Made by a program: the position numbers and the translations under genes
NCBI GenBank assembly: GCA_019347805.1
Contig: JAHWKR010000040.1
Location: 1 to 32,286, forward strand
Source of the DNA: Methanobacteriota archaeon
GTDB lineage: Archaea > Thermoplasmatota > E2 > JACPAO01 > JAHWKR01
Direction: 5' to 3'
DNA length: 32,286 nucleotides
Part shown: in pieces, positions 7,475-15,394 of the stretch
How positions within the stretch are numbered: position 1 is the stretch's first letter
Layout of the letters: each line of letters begins with the position of its first letter
The notes under the pieces: model-generated
Database searches by the model: none
Seen by the model: only the letters and a program-made list of their open reading frames with translations
What the model was told of the DNA's origin: nothing

Positions 7475-7486
7475 AACTTCAAATAG
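7475..7486 (+). promoter_or_regulatory. TATA-like box for the surface lipoprotein gene
   Basis: AACTTCAAATAG is centred about 29 bases before the ATG at 7509, giving a leaderless transcript separate from the ABC operon. A GGGAGG directly before the ATG may also help if a longer transcript reads through. Confidence 0.45.
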
Positions 7487-7508
7487 CCTCCAGTGAGGTG
7501 ATGGGAGG

Positions 7509-8441
7509 ATGCGGTACAGGTGCCCGGCCCTGGTCCTGGGGCTATTGGGGACGGCGTTCGCCCTCTCGGGCTGTTTCTACTATGAAGGCCCCCTGCCCCA
7601 GGGCTACGACCCGGCGGCCGATGTATCGGTCGCGGAGGACGAGCCCGCGCACCGCCTCATGGTGCGCATGGTCGTCGAGACAGGAGACGGGGCACCGGCC
7701 GGCGACGTCGATGTCATGGCGTTCGCGCCCGGCGGCCGTCCTGTGGTGGTGCGCACGGGCCCCGACGGGATCGCGACGTTCCGGCTCAAGCCGGATGTGA
7801 CGATCACGATCGAGACGCTGGGGCTTCCCGACTATACGAACGAGCGCATCGACGCGATCACCACCGGGGCGGTGAACACGACGAGCGAACGGCTCATCAT
7901 CGTCTACAAGGGCGAACTCCTCCGCTCGTGGAGCGTCGCGTTCGACGGGCCGCTCCATCCGGTCACTTCTGCCTACACGGGACAGCAGGCTTATTGGTTG
8001 CCCGCAGGCCCGACGTTCTCAGAGGATCCCGCGCTCGAACAGGCCTACCTGGAGCGCATCACCGGCCTCTATGTGCGCATCACCTGGTCTAATTCTGCGC
8101 TGGGTCATGGCGACCTCGGCATCGCGATCGGCCCGTCGGAGTCCGAGATGGGATATCTTTGGGACCGCCACGACCAGGGACCGGCCGACGGAACGGTCGA
8201 GGAGAACCTGCGCGTGCCGACGGAGCGCATCCAGGATTCCGAATTGCCGGACGTGCGCGCGCTCTACATCGGACCTGCGACCCAGGAGCCCATCATCGCT
8301 CCCTTGGGGCTGGAGGTCGATGTCGAGGTGCATGCCTGGTTCGGGGAGATCATCGAGGAGGCACCGGGGCCGTCCATACCGGTGGTCGCGGTGGTGCTCA
8401 TGCTCCTCATCGCGTTCGTCGCGCGCCGCAGGCCGCAGTGA
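7509..8441 (+). CDS. Surface lipoprotein with C-terminal membrane anchor
   Basis: A 310-residue exported protein of unknown function. The N-terminus MRYRCPALVLGLLGTAFA followed by LSGC is a signal peptide with lipobox. Residues about 48-105 (LMVRMVVETGDGAPAGDVDV, TGPDGIATFRLKPDVTITIE) look like a carboxypeptidase-regulatory or Ig-like beta fold. A beta-rich domain follows (PSESEMGYLWDRHDQGPADG). The C-terminus has one hydrophobic segment (IPVVAVVLMLLIAFVA) ending RRRPQ, like archaeal sorting or anchor tails. A lipobox at one end and a membrane tail at the other is unusual. It lies 59 bases after the ABC permease on the same strand and may be its partner. Confidence 0.8.
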   Translation: MRYRCPALVLGLLGTAFALSGCFYYEGPLPQGYDPAADVSVAEDEPAHRLMVRMVVETGDGAPAGDVDVMAFAPGGRPVVVRTGPDGIATFRLKPDVTITIETLGLPDYTNERIDAITTGAVNTTSERLIIVYKGELLRSWSVAFDGPLHPVTSAYTGQQAYWLPAGPTFSEDPALEQAYLERITGLYVRITWSNSALGHGDLGIAIGPSESEMGYLWDRHDQGPADGTVEENLRVPTERIQDSELPDVRALYIGPATQEPIIAPLGLEVDVEVHAWFGEIIEEAPGPSIPVVAVVLMLLIAFVARRRPQ

Positions 8442-8456
8442 ACCTGTCGGGGGCCC

Positions 8457-9338
8457 TCAGACGGTCGCTTCCTTGAGACCGAGCAACCGGCGCAGTCCGC
8501 GTTCCACCGCGGGCGCCGCGCTGATGACACTCTCGTCGCGCTCGATGGTGTCGGTGACGATGACCGCGGCGACGCCTTTTTCCATCAATCGGCGCGAGGC
8601 GTTGCCGACGAAGAGGCCGTGCGTCGCGGCGCAATAGACCTTGGTGGCGCCCTGGTCCATGAGGTGCCCGGTCGCCTTGGCCATGGTGCCTCCGGTCGAG
8701 ATGATGTCGTCGATGATGGCGACGGTGCGGCCCTTCACGTCAAGGTGCTTCGCCTTCATGACCACTTCGTCGCCCGATAGGCGGGTCTTCTCGAGATGGT
8801 CGTGTTCGCAACCGAGCACTTGTGCCGCTTCCTTGGCACGGTCGAGGGCGCCTTTGTCGGGGGCGAGAACGAGGTCGACGTTCTGGCTCTTGAGGTGCGC
8901 GGCGATCTCAGGGATGGCGCTCACCGATAGGGTCTCGCCCGTGAACCCGTCGAGGATGTGTTCCTTGTGCGGGTCGACCGTGAGGAGGACGTCGGCGTCG
9001 AGCGAAAGCGCCCGGGCGACGACATGCGACGAGAAGGCTTCGCCGTCCTTGAAGCGTTGGTCCTGGCGGGAATAGGAGTAGTAGGGGACGGCGGCGATGA
9101 CCCTCTCGGCGCCCTGGGCGCGGGCGGCGTCGAGAAGCAGCAGCGCCTCCATGATGCGGTCGTTTCCCAATGTCGTCTGGACGACCACGACGGTCTCGCC
9201 GTCGAGCCGTTCGGGCACGCGCACATAGACCTCGCCGTCGGGGAAGGTGTCGACCTCGGGGGTGATGATGTCCGAACCGAGGCGCTCGGCGAGGCGCTTG
9301 CCGAGACGGCGGCTGCGCGTGCCAGGAAGGACGATCAT
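8457..9338 (-). CDS. prs: Ribose-phosphate pyrophosphokinase (PRPP synthetase)
   Basis: A 293-residue cytoplasmic enzyme making 5-phosphoribosyl diphosphate from ribose 5-phosphate and ATP for nucleotide, His and Trp synthesis. Visible motifs are FPDGEVYVRVPE (PRPP synthetase N-terminal signature), VVQTT, YYSYSRQDQRFKDGEAFSSH (ATP-binding flexible loop), the metal-binding DPHKEHI, APDKGALDRAK, and the PRPP loop VAIIDDIISTGGTM. The length matches archaeal class enzymes, which lack the long bacterial insertions. The start at 9338 gives MIVLPGTRSRRLG. Upstream, the minus-strand CCTAAAGAGG (9366-9375) is a weak TATA candidate. It converges on the lipoprotein gene with 15 bases between stops. Confidence 0.96.
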   Translation of the reverse strand: MIVLPGTRSRRLGKRLAERLGSDIITPEVDTFPDGEVYVRVPERLDGETVVVVQTTLGNDRIMEALLLLDAARAQGAERVIAAVPYYSYSRQDQRFKDGEAFSSHVVARALSLDADVLLTVDPHKEHILDGFTGETLSVSAIPEIAAHLKSQNVDLVLAPDKGALDRAKEAAQVLGCEHDHLEKTRLSGDEVVMKAKHLDVKGRTVAIIDDIISTGGTMAKATGHLMDQGATKVYCAATHGLFVGNASRRLMEKGVAAVIVTDTIERDESVISAAPAVERGLRRLLGLKEATV

Positions 9339-9390
9339 GTGACCCTGTTCGGGGGACCGGGTCGGCCTCTTTAGGGGTGCCGGTCCGCGG

Positions 9391-9792
9391 TCACGGCGCG
9401 AAGCGGCGCGGGAGCGGTCCCTTGTCGTACGCGGGGTTGTTGGAGAAGACCCCGTCCGCCTTCTTGGCGCGGGCGGTGGCCATCCCCACGGCGACATCGA
9501 GCGGGACGTCCAACTCGGCGCGCAGGCGCACGGCGTTGCGGTAGACGCCGGGGTTGAGGGCTTCCACCTTGAGGTTGCGCAGCTTGGCCACTTGGTCGAG
9601 GAAGGAGCCGAGGTCGTAGTCATCGATGCCGAGCGGTGCCAGGGCGGCGTCGAACAGATAGACCGAGAGGGCGGAGGTCACGGCCTTCTCGTTCAGCTCG
9701 ATGTGGCGCAGGAGCCGCGTCGCGGTGTCTCCGTGCTCGGCATGGTCCGTGGCCCAATAGACCAGGACATCGGTGTCGATGTATTTGACCAA
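9391..9792 (-). CDS. vapC: PIN-domain protein, VapC-like toxin
   Basis: A 133-residue PIN-fold protein, probably a ribonuclease toxin neutralised by the AbrB-like protein encoded 12 bases upstream. The N-terminal strand YIDTDVLVYW supplies the first acidic residue (D6). LDVAVGMATARAKKADGVFS supplies D99 and D113. The usual mid-domain Glu (as in SxxxxxE) is not visible; D48 in SVYLFDAA is the nearest acidic residue. The start codon appears to be TTG at 9792, since no ATG or GTG lies between it and the antitoxin stop, which may keep toxin translation low. The loss of one acidic site could also mean weak or no nuclease activity. Confidence 0.8.
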   Translation of the reverse strand: MVKYIDTDVLVYWATDHAEHGDTATRLLRHIELNEKAVTSALSVYLFDAALAPLGIDDYDLGSFLDQVAKLRNLKVEALNPGVYRNAVRLRAELDVPLDVAVGMATARAKKADGVFSNNPAYDKGPLPRRFAP

Positions 9793-9804
9793 GGGAACGA
9801 CCCG

Positions 9805-10041
9805 CTACTCGACGGGGTATCCCTGTGCCCGGACCTCGTCGAGGCGGGCGGCGACGTCGAGCTTTGCCTTCTTGAACATGCCACGACCGCCGTCGGCGAT
9901 GGAGTCGACCCGCTTCAGGATGACCTGGTCGTCGGAGACGTCGATCTCCATGAGCGAGTTGGGCCCGAGGCCAAGGAGCCGGCGGATGAGCTTCGGCAGG
10001 TAGACCCTGCCGTGCCGGTCGACGACGATCGTGTCCGCCAT
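9805..10041 (-). CDS. vapB: SpoVT-AbrB family antitoxin, VapB-like
   Basis: A 78-residue DNA-binding protein with an N-terminal swapped-hairpin AbrB fold (ADTIVVDRHGRVYLPKLIRR, LLGLGPNSLMEIDVSDDQVI). The C-terminal tail GMFKKAKLDVAARLDEVRAQ ending GYPVE should bind and block the PIN toxin. Two starts are possible: ATG 10050 and ATG 10041. The TATA box at 10067-10076 predicts transcription from about 10045, which favours the inner start. The toxin gene follows in the same operon, and the pair probably represses itself. The divergent neighbour is lonB, whose protease family commonly degrades antitoxins in bacteria. Confidence 0.82.
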   Translation of the reverse strand: MADTIVVDRHGRVYLPKLIRRLLGLGPNSLMEIDVSDDQVILKRVDSIADGGRGMFKKAKLDVAARLDEVRAQGYPVE

Positions 10042-10066
10042 TGGTATCATGATGAGCCGGCTGGCT

Positions 10067-10076
10067 CTATTTATGC
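10067..10076 (-). promoter_or_regulatory. TATA box for vapBC
   Basis: The minus strand carries GCATAAATAG about 30 bases before ATG 10041. The spacing helps decide the antitoxin start. Confidence 0.6.
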
Positions 10077-10150
10077 GTTTCCAGAATTGGCAACACCATG
10101 TCCATGCCATTCCTTTCTCTTTGCCACGATTCCTTTCCTTGTCAACAACC

Positions 10151-10158
10151 GTTATATC
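10151..10158 (+). promoter_or_regulatory. TATA box for lonB
   Basis: GTTATATC lies about 105 bases before the lonB ATG, predicting a leader of about 75 bases. Within that leader CAGAC (10174-10178) and GTCTG (10190-10194) could pair. The stretch between the two divergent TATA boxes (10077-10150) is pyrimidine-rich and holds nothing else I can name. Confidence 0.55.
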
Positions 10159-10256
10159 GCTTCCTCGGGCTATCAGACGACTCGCTGCAGTCTGTCCTTG
10201 CGACATGACCATTTTGGCCGCTGCGGCGCGCCGGCCCGACCGGACCCTGGATCAAC

Positions 10257-12452
10257 ATGAGCGACGAAGACCCGCGCGCACGCCTCGACAGCAAGGACGA
10301 CGTGCCCCATCCACCCCGTGACACCGGTCGAGACCCGGAGGGACCGACACCCGGCCCCGGCCAGCGCGAGCCGAAGGGCCATGCCGGGAAGAAGCCCGGC
10401 GGGGACGGCTCCGGCCCTCCCGAGGAGACCCCCGATCCCGCGCCACCCGCGGCGCCGGTCCCCGATGCCGGCGAGGTCGAGCCGGAAGAGGTCATCACCA
10501 CGCCGGTCCCTGAGTGGATCGCCGACAAGCCGTTCGACACGACGGCCGACATCGAGGTGCCGAAGATGCTCCTCGACCAGGTCATCGGGCAGGAGCACGC
10601 CGTCACCGTGGCGCGCAAGGCGGCCGAGCAGAAGCGCCACGTCATGCTCATCGGCGACCCCGGTACGGGCAAGTCGATGATGGCGCGCGCCATGACCGAG
10701 TTCCTTCCCCATGAGGAACTCGAGGACATTCTCGCCTATCCCAATCCCGAGGACCAGAACACGCCGCGCATCCGCGTCGTCCCGGCCGGCAAGGGCCGTG
10801 AGATCGTCGAGGCGCAGAAGATGGAAGCGCGCAAGAAGCAGGAGCAGCGCGCCACCCTGATGATGTTCATCATCTTCATCGTGATGGGTCTCTCCATCTG
10901 GTTCTTCCTCACCACGACCCCCAAGGAACCCTCCATCCTGATCTTCGGTCTCCTCGCCGCCATCATGATCTTCTGGATCACCCGTGCGGTGGGCGGCAAG
11001 AACATCACCCAGATGGTGCCGAAGCTCCTGGTCACGCATACGCCGGACGAGAACGCGCCGTTCATCGACGCCACCGCCGCCCACAGCGGTGCGCTCCTCG
11101 GGGATGTGCGCCACGACCCGTTCCAGGCGGGCGGTCTCGAGACCCCGGCCCACGACCGTGTCGAGGCGGGCGCCATCCACAAGTCCCACATGGGCGTCCT
11201 CTACATCGACGAGATCAACACGCTGCACATCATCTCGCAGCAGCATCTTCTTACGGCCATCCAGGAGAAGAAGTTCCAGATCACCGGCCAGTCCGAGCGC
11301 AGCTCGGGCGCCATGGTCAAGACCGAGCCCGTCCCGTGCGACTTCATCCTGGTGGCGTCCGGCAACATGGACGCCGTCCCCGGTATGCATCCGGCCCTGC
11401 GCAGCCGCATCCGTGGCTACGGCTACGAGATCTACATGAAAAACGACATGCCGGACACGGACCGCAACCGCGAGAAGCTCATCCGTTTCGTCGCCCAGGA
11501 GGTCCTCAAGGACGGCAAGATCCCCCACATGGACAAGCTCGCCGTGGCCGAGATCATCCATGAGGCGCAGCGCCGCGCCGGTCGCAAAGGGCGTCTCACG
11601 CTCCGTCTGCGCGAGCTCGGTGGCCTCATCCGGGTCGCCGGTGACCTCGCCAAGGAGGAGAACAAGGACCTCGCGGTGGCCCAGCATGTCATCCGCGCCA
11701 AGCGCATCGCGCGCACCTTGGAACAGCAGGTCGCCGACCGCTACATCGAGGCGCGCAAGATGTACCGCAGCTTCGAGATCCAGGGCGACAAGGTCGGCCA
11801 CGTCAACGGGCTTGCGGTGATGTCCGCCGATCCCAGTTCGTCGCAGATGTCAGGCCTGGTGATGCCGATCGTCGCCGAGGTGGCGCCCGCGTCGTCACGG
11901 CATGAGGGGAAGATCATCGCGACAGGGAAACTCGGGGAGATCGCCAAGGAGGCGGTCCTCAACATCTCGGCGCTCATCAAGAAGTACACCGGCAAGGACA
12001 TCGCGAACCACGACATCCACGTCCAGTTCGTCGGTGCCTACGAGGGTGTCGAGGGCGATTCGGCTTCCATCGCCATCGCGACGGCGGTCATGTCGGCGTT
12101 CGAAGGGCTCGGTGTCGACCAGACGGTCGCCATGACGGGTTCGCTCAGCATCAAGGGCGACGTCTTGCCGGTCGGAGGGGTCACCGCCAAGATCGAGGCG
12201 GCCGCCGAGATCGGCATCAAGAAGGTCATCATCCCGCACTCGAACCTCGTCGACGTCCTCATCGAGGATCGTTACGAGAAGATGATCGAGATCGTGCCGG
12301 TGAAGACGATCCGCGAGGTCGTCCAGCACGCCATGCACGGCGAGGCGAAGGAAGACCTCCTCAAGAAGCTCGAGGCCATCCGGGTCCAAGCCGGGCGGAC
12401 GCCGATCGATCGATTGATCGAGGCTGAGGAGGAAGCGACCGCGGAGGCGTAA
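10257..12452 (+). CDS. lonB: Membrane-anchored ATP-dependent protease LonB
   Basis: A 731-residue archaeal LonB that degrades unfolded and regulatory proteins at the inner face of the membrane. Residues 1-90 are a Pro/Gly/charged, probably disordered extension, longer than usual. The AAA+ module has Walker A GDPGTGKSM (K139) and Walker B VLYIDEIN. Between them two transmembrane helices (LMMFIIFIVMGLSIWFFL and ILIFGLLAAIMIFWI, about residues 201-242) are inserted, the hallmark of LonB. The C-terminal protease domain has the Ser-Lys dyad: S602 in EGDSAS and K645 in GGVTAKIEAA. The protein ends IEAEEEATAEA; a second copy of that coding sequence lies 110 bases downstream. Confidence 0.96.
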   Translation: MSDEDPRARLDSKDDVPHPPRDTGRDPEGPTPGPGQREPKGHAGKKPGGDGSGPPEETPDPAPPAAPVPDAGEVEPEEVITTPVPEWIADKPFDTTADIEVPKMLLDQVIGQEHAVTVARKAAEQKRHVMLIGDPGTGKSMMARAMTEFLPHEELEDILAYPNPEDQNTPRIRVVPAGKGREIVEAQKMEARKKQEQRATLMMFIIFIVMGLSIWFFLTTTPKEPSILIFGLLAAIMIFWITRAVGGKNITQMVPKLLVTHTPDENAPFIDATAAHSGALLGDVRHDPFQAGGLETPAHDRVEAGAIHKSHMGVLYIDEINTLHIISQQHLLTAIQEKKFQITGQSERSSGAMVKTEPVPCDFILVASGNMDAVPGMHPALRSRIRGYGYEIYMKNDMPDTDRNREKLIRFVAQEVLKDGKIPHMDKLAVAEIIHEAQRRAGRKGRLTLRLRELGGLIRVAGDLAKEENKDLAVAQHVIRAKRIARTLEQQVADRYIEARKMYRSFEIQGDKVGHVNGLAVMSADPSSSQMSGLVMPIVAEVAPASSRHEGKIIATGKLGEIAKEAVLNISALIKKYTGKDIANHDIHVQFVGAYEGVEGDSASIAIATAVMSAFEGLGVDQTVAMTGSLSIKGDVLPVGGVTAKIEAAAEIGIKKVIIPHSNLVDVLIEDRYEKMIEIVPVKTIREVVQHAMHGEAKEDLLKKLEAIRVQAGRTPIDRLIEAEEEATAEA

Positions 12453-12526
12453 GCCGACGCGGACGTGACGACGAAGCCGAGAAGTGACCCGAGCGAGGGA
12501 GCCCCAGGCGACCGCGCGAGGGGAAC

Positions 12527-12562
12527 ATCGAGGCAGAGGAAGAAGCCACGGCCGAGGCGTAG
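12527..12562 (+). pseudogene. Second copy of the lonB C-terminal coding end
   Basis: ATCGAG to TAG here encodes IEAEEEATAEA and a stop, identical to the last 11 residues and stop position of LonB (12417-12452). All codon differences are synonymous and the stop is TAG instead of TAA. The copy is displaced by 110 bases, so out of frame with lonB, and upstream similarity ends at once. It looks like the remnant of a diverged lonB paralogue or of recombination with one. The rest of 12453-12611 shows nothing else. Confidence 0.6.
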
Positions 12563-12611
12563 CGAGGTCATCTGAAGTTTCCGGTTCAACAATGAGCCGA
12601 AGCTCTGCCGC

Positions 12612-13856
12612 TCAGCTTCCGGCTCCGAGCCACGCGAAGTAGGGCACCGCCGCACCCAAAGTCACCACGGTCACCACCAGACCGATCTTGGTGAAGCGCC
12701 AGAACGGGAACGGTTCGCCTTGTTCTTCCGACATCTCGGCGACGATCAGCGTCGCAGCAGAGGCGAGGAGCGTGGTGTTCCCGGACAAGGTGGAGAACGC
12801 GGCGAGGACTTGCGGGTAGAGCGGGTGCAGGGTGGAGACGAACGGGTCGAGGAGCAGGACGGCGGGCACGTTCGAGAACAGGTTGGAGAGGACGAACGTC
12901 ACCAGGGCGATGTTGCCGAGTTCGGCGAGTGCCGTCGCACCGCCCAGGGGGAACATGCCAAGGATCGTCCCGGTGATGCCTGCGTTCCGTGCTCCGGCAA
13001 GCAGCAGAAAGAGGCCGACGAAGAGGAGGAGGATGTTGGCGTTGACTTTTTCGAGCACCATCCTGCCGCTCATGCCTTTGCCGAGGAGCGGCACCATGGC
13101 GAGCACCATCGTCCCGTTCATGATGGCGATGGTCCAAAGCGGCATTCCGAGCCGGTCGGCGAAGAGGAAGAGGACGAGCGTGAGGCCGAGGGCGATGAGG
13201 GCCAGGAAGAGCGGAAGCCGTCTCTCGACGACGGTCCAATCGGGGGAGGGTGGAAGCGGCGCCTTGGACGCACCCGGCACGAGAAGCAGGCCGGATACCA
13301 ACAAGCCGAGGAGGACGAGGGGGGTCATGTGGACGACGAAGTCGAAGAAGCCGATGCCGTGGACGGTGGCCAGGTAGGCGTTCTGCGGATTGCCGACGGG
13401 CGTCCAGAGCGAGCCGAGGTTGACGCCCAGCGCCGCCGCGGCCAATGTCCGGAAGGTCGGCAGCTTGCCCCATGCGAGGACCGTGATGAGAAGCGGCGGC
13501 ATGAAGAGCGCCACCGTGTCGTTCAGAAAAAGCGCCGAGAGGATCGCCGAGGTGAGGAGCGTCCCGGCGACGAGCCAGCGTTCGTTCGGCGCGACCGTTG
13601 AGACCCAGCCGGCGACGAGGCGGAAGAAGCCGGAGGCGGCCAAGGCCCCGGCGAGGAACATCATCCCCAAAAGAAGCAGGAGCGTGCCGATGTCGATGGC
13701 CGAGATCGCTTCCTCGGGTGTGAGCGCGCCGAGGAGGATCATGACGAGCCCGCCGAAGAGCGCCACCGGGCCGCGCTCGAGGGAGACCCGGCCGATGCGG
13801 CGAAGCGCCAGGAGCACGAAGGTGGCGACGAAGACGATGCCGACAAGGACGGTCAT
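12612..13856 (-). CDS. SLC13/ArsB/NhaD-type ion transporter
   Basis: A 414-residue polytopic permease of the ion transporter superfamily. It has about ten hydrophobic segments in two halves. The first-half signature is SALFLNDTVALFMPPLLITV, then GVNLGSLWTPVGNPQNAYLA (the TPxGNPQN motif common to ArsB, CitM and NhaD relatives). The second half ends with LSNLFSNVPAVLLLDPFV and STLSGNTTLLASAATLIVAE, the repeat counterpart. Substrate (arsenite, dicarboxylate, sulfate, or Na+/H+ exchange) cannot be decided; no arsenic genes are nearby. ATG 13856 is preferred; a GTG at 13880 would add eight residues. It follows the ribosomal operon on the same strand but has its own possible promoter. Confidence 0.87.
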   Translation of the reverse strand: MTVLVGIVFVATFVLLALRRIGRVSLERGPVALFGGLVMILLGALTPEEAISAIDIGTLLLLLGMMFLAGALAASGFFRLVAGWVSTVAPNERWLVAGTLLTSAILSALFLNDTVALFMPPLLITVLAWGKLPTFRTLAAAALGVNLGSLWTPVGNPQNAYLATVHGIGFFDFVVHMTPLVLLGLLVSGLLLVPGASKAPLPPSPDWTVVERRLPLFLALIALGLTLVLFLFADRLGMPLWTIAIMNGTMVLAMVPLLGKGMSGRMVLEKVNANILLLFVGLFLLLAGARNAGITGTILGMFPLGGATALAELGNIALVTFVLSNLFSNVPAVLLLDPFVSTLHPLYPQVLAAFSTLSGNTTLLASAATLIVAEMSEEQGEPFPFWRFTKIGLVVTVVTLGAAVPYFAWLGAGS

Positions 13857-13962
13857 GGGGGACAAGGACGACCGAGGCACGACCCGGGACTACATGGCCG
13901 TTGTGACGGCGCCGCGGCTCGACAGAAGGGCCCGCCCATGAGCAAGCGGACCTCACTCGGGG

Positions 13963-13972
13963 CGAAAATATG
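13963..13972 (-). promoter_or_regulatory. Possible TATA box for the permease gene
   Basis: The minus strand reads CATATTTTCG about 110 bases before ATG 13856, giving a leader of about 85 bases. It follows directly on the ribosomal operon terminator candidate. Confidence 0.35.
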
Positions 13973-13996
13973 GGGGCAGGGAAAGAACGGGTAGAG

Positions 13997-14012
13997 GGCC
14001 CCTGGCGGGGCC
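13997..14012 (-). terminator. Terminator hairpin after the L12 gene
   Basis: GGCCCC-TGGC-GGGGCC is a perfect 6-base stem with a 4-base loop, 24 bases past the L12 stop. Past it on the minus strand come the short T-rich tracts TTCTTTCC and ATATTTT. It is a plausible end for the L1-L10-L12 mRNA. Confidence 0.45.
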
Positions 14013-14035
14013 GAAGGACGGGACAGGTCGGGTAC

Positions 14036-14347
14036 TTACCCGAAGAGGGAGCCGAGACCGGCGGCGGCCTCTTCTTCAGAGACCTCTTCCTCTTCTTCCT
14101 CTTCCTCTTCCTTCTTCGCTTCTCCACCGGCTGCGGGGGCAGCCGCGGCGGGCGCGGCGGCAGCGGGGGCGGCGACGGCCTTCTCCATGGCCTCGGCGAT
14201 GTCGACACCCTCGAGTGAGGCGGTGAGCGCCTTCACGCGTGCGGGCTCGACGGTGACACCGGCGGCTTCCAGGACGTTCGTCACGGCTTCCTCGCTGATC
14301 TCCTTGCCAGCCGAGTGGAGGAGCAGAGCGCTGTAGATGTATTCCAT
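14036..14347 (-). CDS. rpl12: Ribosomal protein L12 (P1), stalk
   Basis: A 103-residue archaeal stalk protein. The N-terminal helical dimer domain [20 protein letters not shown] binds L10. An Ala/Pro-rich hinge ([21 protein letters not shown]) follows, then an acidic tail with nine Glu ending [15 protein letters not shown], which contacts translation factors. The last about 20 residues nearly repeat the L10 tail. AGGAGG lies about nine bases before the ATG. It is the last gene of the L1-L10-L12 operon, 28 bases after L10. Confidence 0.96.
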   Translation of the reverse strand: MEYIYSALLLHSAGKEISEEAVTNVLEAAGVTVEPARVKALTASLEGVDIAEAMEKAVAAPAAAAPAAAAPAAGGEAKKEEEEEEEEEVSEEEAAAGLGSLFG

Positions 14348-14375
14348 CTTCTTTGCCTCCTAGTTGTTATCCTGA

Positions 14376-15383
14376 CTATCCGAAGAGGGCTCCGAGGCCA
14401 CCGGCGGCCTCTTCTTCGGAGACTTCCTCTTCCTCTTCTTCCTCTTCCTCTTGTTTCGCTTCGGCCGCAGGTGCGGCGGGTGCCGCGCTCGCGGCGGGCC
14501 GGGCGGCGAGACGGGCCTGGAGTTCCTCGTCGAGGGCCTCCGGGGCCAGTTGAGTCGCCACGGCAAGCGCCTGCGATGTGGCGCGGCCGATGAGCGGTTT
14601 GATAGTGGTTGGCGACGTGTAGCCCGCTTCGAGGGCCAGGGCGAGCGCTTCGCGGTGCGCCTTGGCGACGATGAGCGGGGCGATCTCCGGCACCATGATG
14701 GGTGCGTTCACGCCGACCGCGACCGCGCCTTGGATGGCGCGGACCAGATCTCTTCCGAACGCGACCTCGTCGATGTCGAGGTCGGTGGGCTTGAAGACGA
14801 GCCCTTCCTCATAGACGGCCTGCAGGCGCAGACCGACCTCGATGGGGAAGATCTCGAGCTTCGAGAGACCGAACGCCAGATCGGCGCTGATCTCTTCGCC
14901 CTGCTTGACGGCGGTGAAGGTCTTCTTGATGACGACCTTGCCCTTCTCGATGGCGGCCGGGATGCCGGCCTTCTGCAGTTCACCGACGATGGGCCCGGGC
15001 TTGTGCTGCGTCTCGCCCTTCTCGATGACGATGTCATGGGGGGCGATGTCGCCGCCCTTGGCGGGCATCATCTGCTTGGTGGCGTTGAGCTGCTTGTAGA
15101 GCTTGAAGGGGTTGACGTCGGTCGCGAGGATCGCGGCCTGTCCGTCGATGTATTGGACCAGGTCTCCGATGCCGGGTCGGTCCTCGACCTCCTTCAAGGC
15201 GAGTTGGAACAGGTTGTTCTTGCCGGAGCGCATCACACCGTGCTCGCGGAGCATGGCGCGCATCTTCAGCATCTGGGGCGACGGGATGCCGCCGATGCCG
15301 ACGATGGCGACGACAGGTTTCTCTTTGACAAGGGTCTGAAGACGGGAGACCTCTTCCTTCTTCCAGGGTGCGACGTGTGCCAT
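14376..15383 (-). CDS. rpl10: Ribosomal protein L10 (uL10, P0)
   Basis: A 335-residue base of the ribosomal stalk. The N-terminal RNA-binding domain has AHVAPWKKEEVSRLQTLVKE and GIPSPQMLKMRAMLREHGVM, as in archaeal P0. An inserted domain includes IAPHDIVIEKGETQHKPGPI. C-terminal helices bind L12 dimers. The acidic tail ends [18 protein letters not shown], matching the L12 tail. The start is fixed by AGGAGG, which overlaps the L1 stop region (11 bases between the genes). In methanogens the same L1-L10-L12 operon is controlled by L1. Confidence 0.96.
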   Translation of the reverse strand: MAHVAPWKKEEVSRLQTLVKEKPVVAIVGIGGIPSPQMLKMRAMLREHGVMRSGKNNLFQLALKEVEDRPGIGDLVQYIDGQAAILATDVNPFKLYKQLNATKQMMPAKGGDIAPHDIVIEKGETQHKPGPIVGELQKAGIPAAIEKGKVVIKKTFTAVKQGEEISADLAFGLSKLEIFPIEVGLRLQAVYEEGLVFKPTDLDIDEVAFGRDLVRAIQGAVAVGVNAPIMVPEIAPLIVAKAHREALALALEAGYTSPTTIKPLIGRATSQALAVATQLAPEALDEELQARLAARPAASAAPAAPAAEAKQEEEEEEEEEVSEEEAAGGLGALFG

Positions 15384-15394
15384 CTCTCGTCCTC

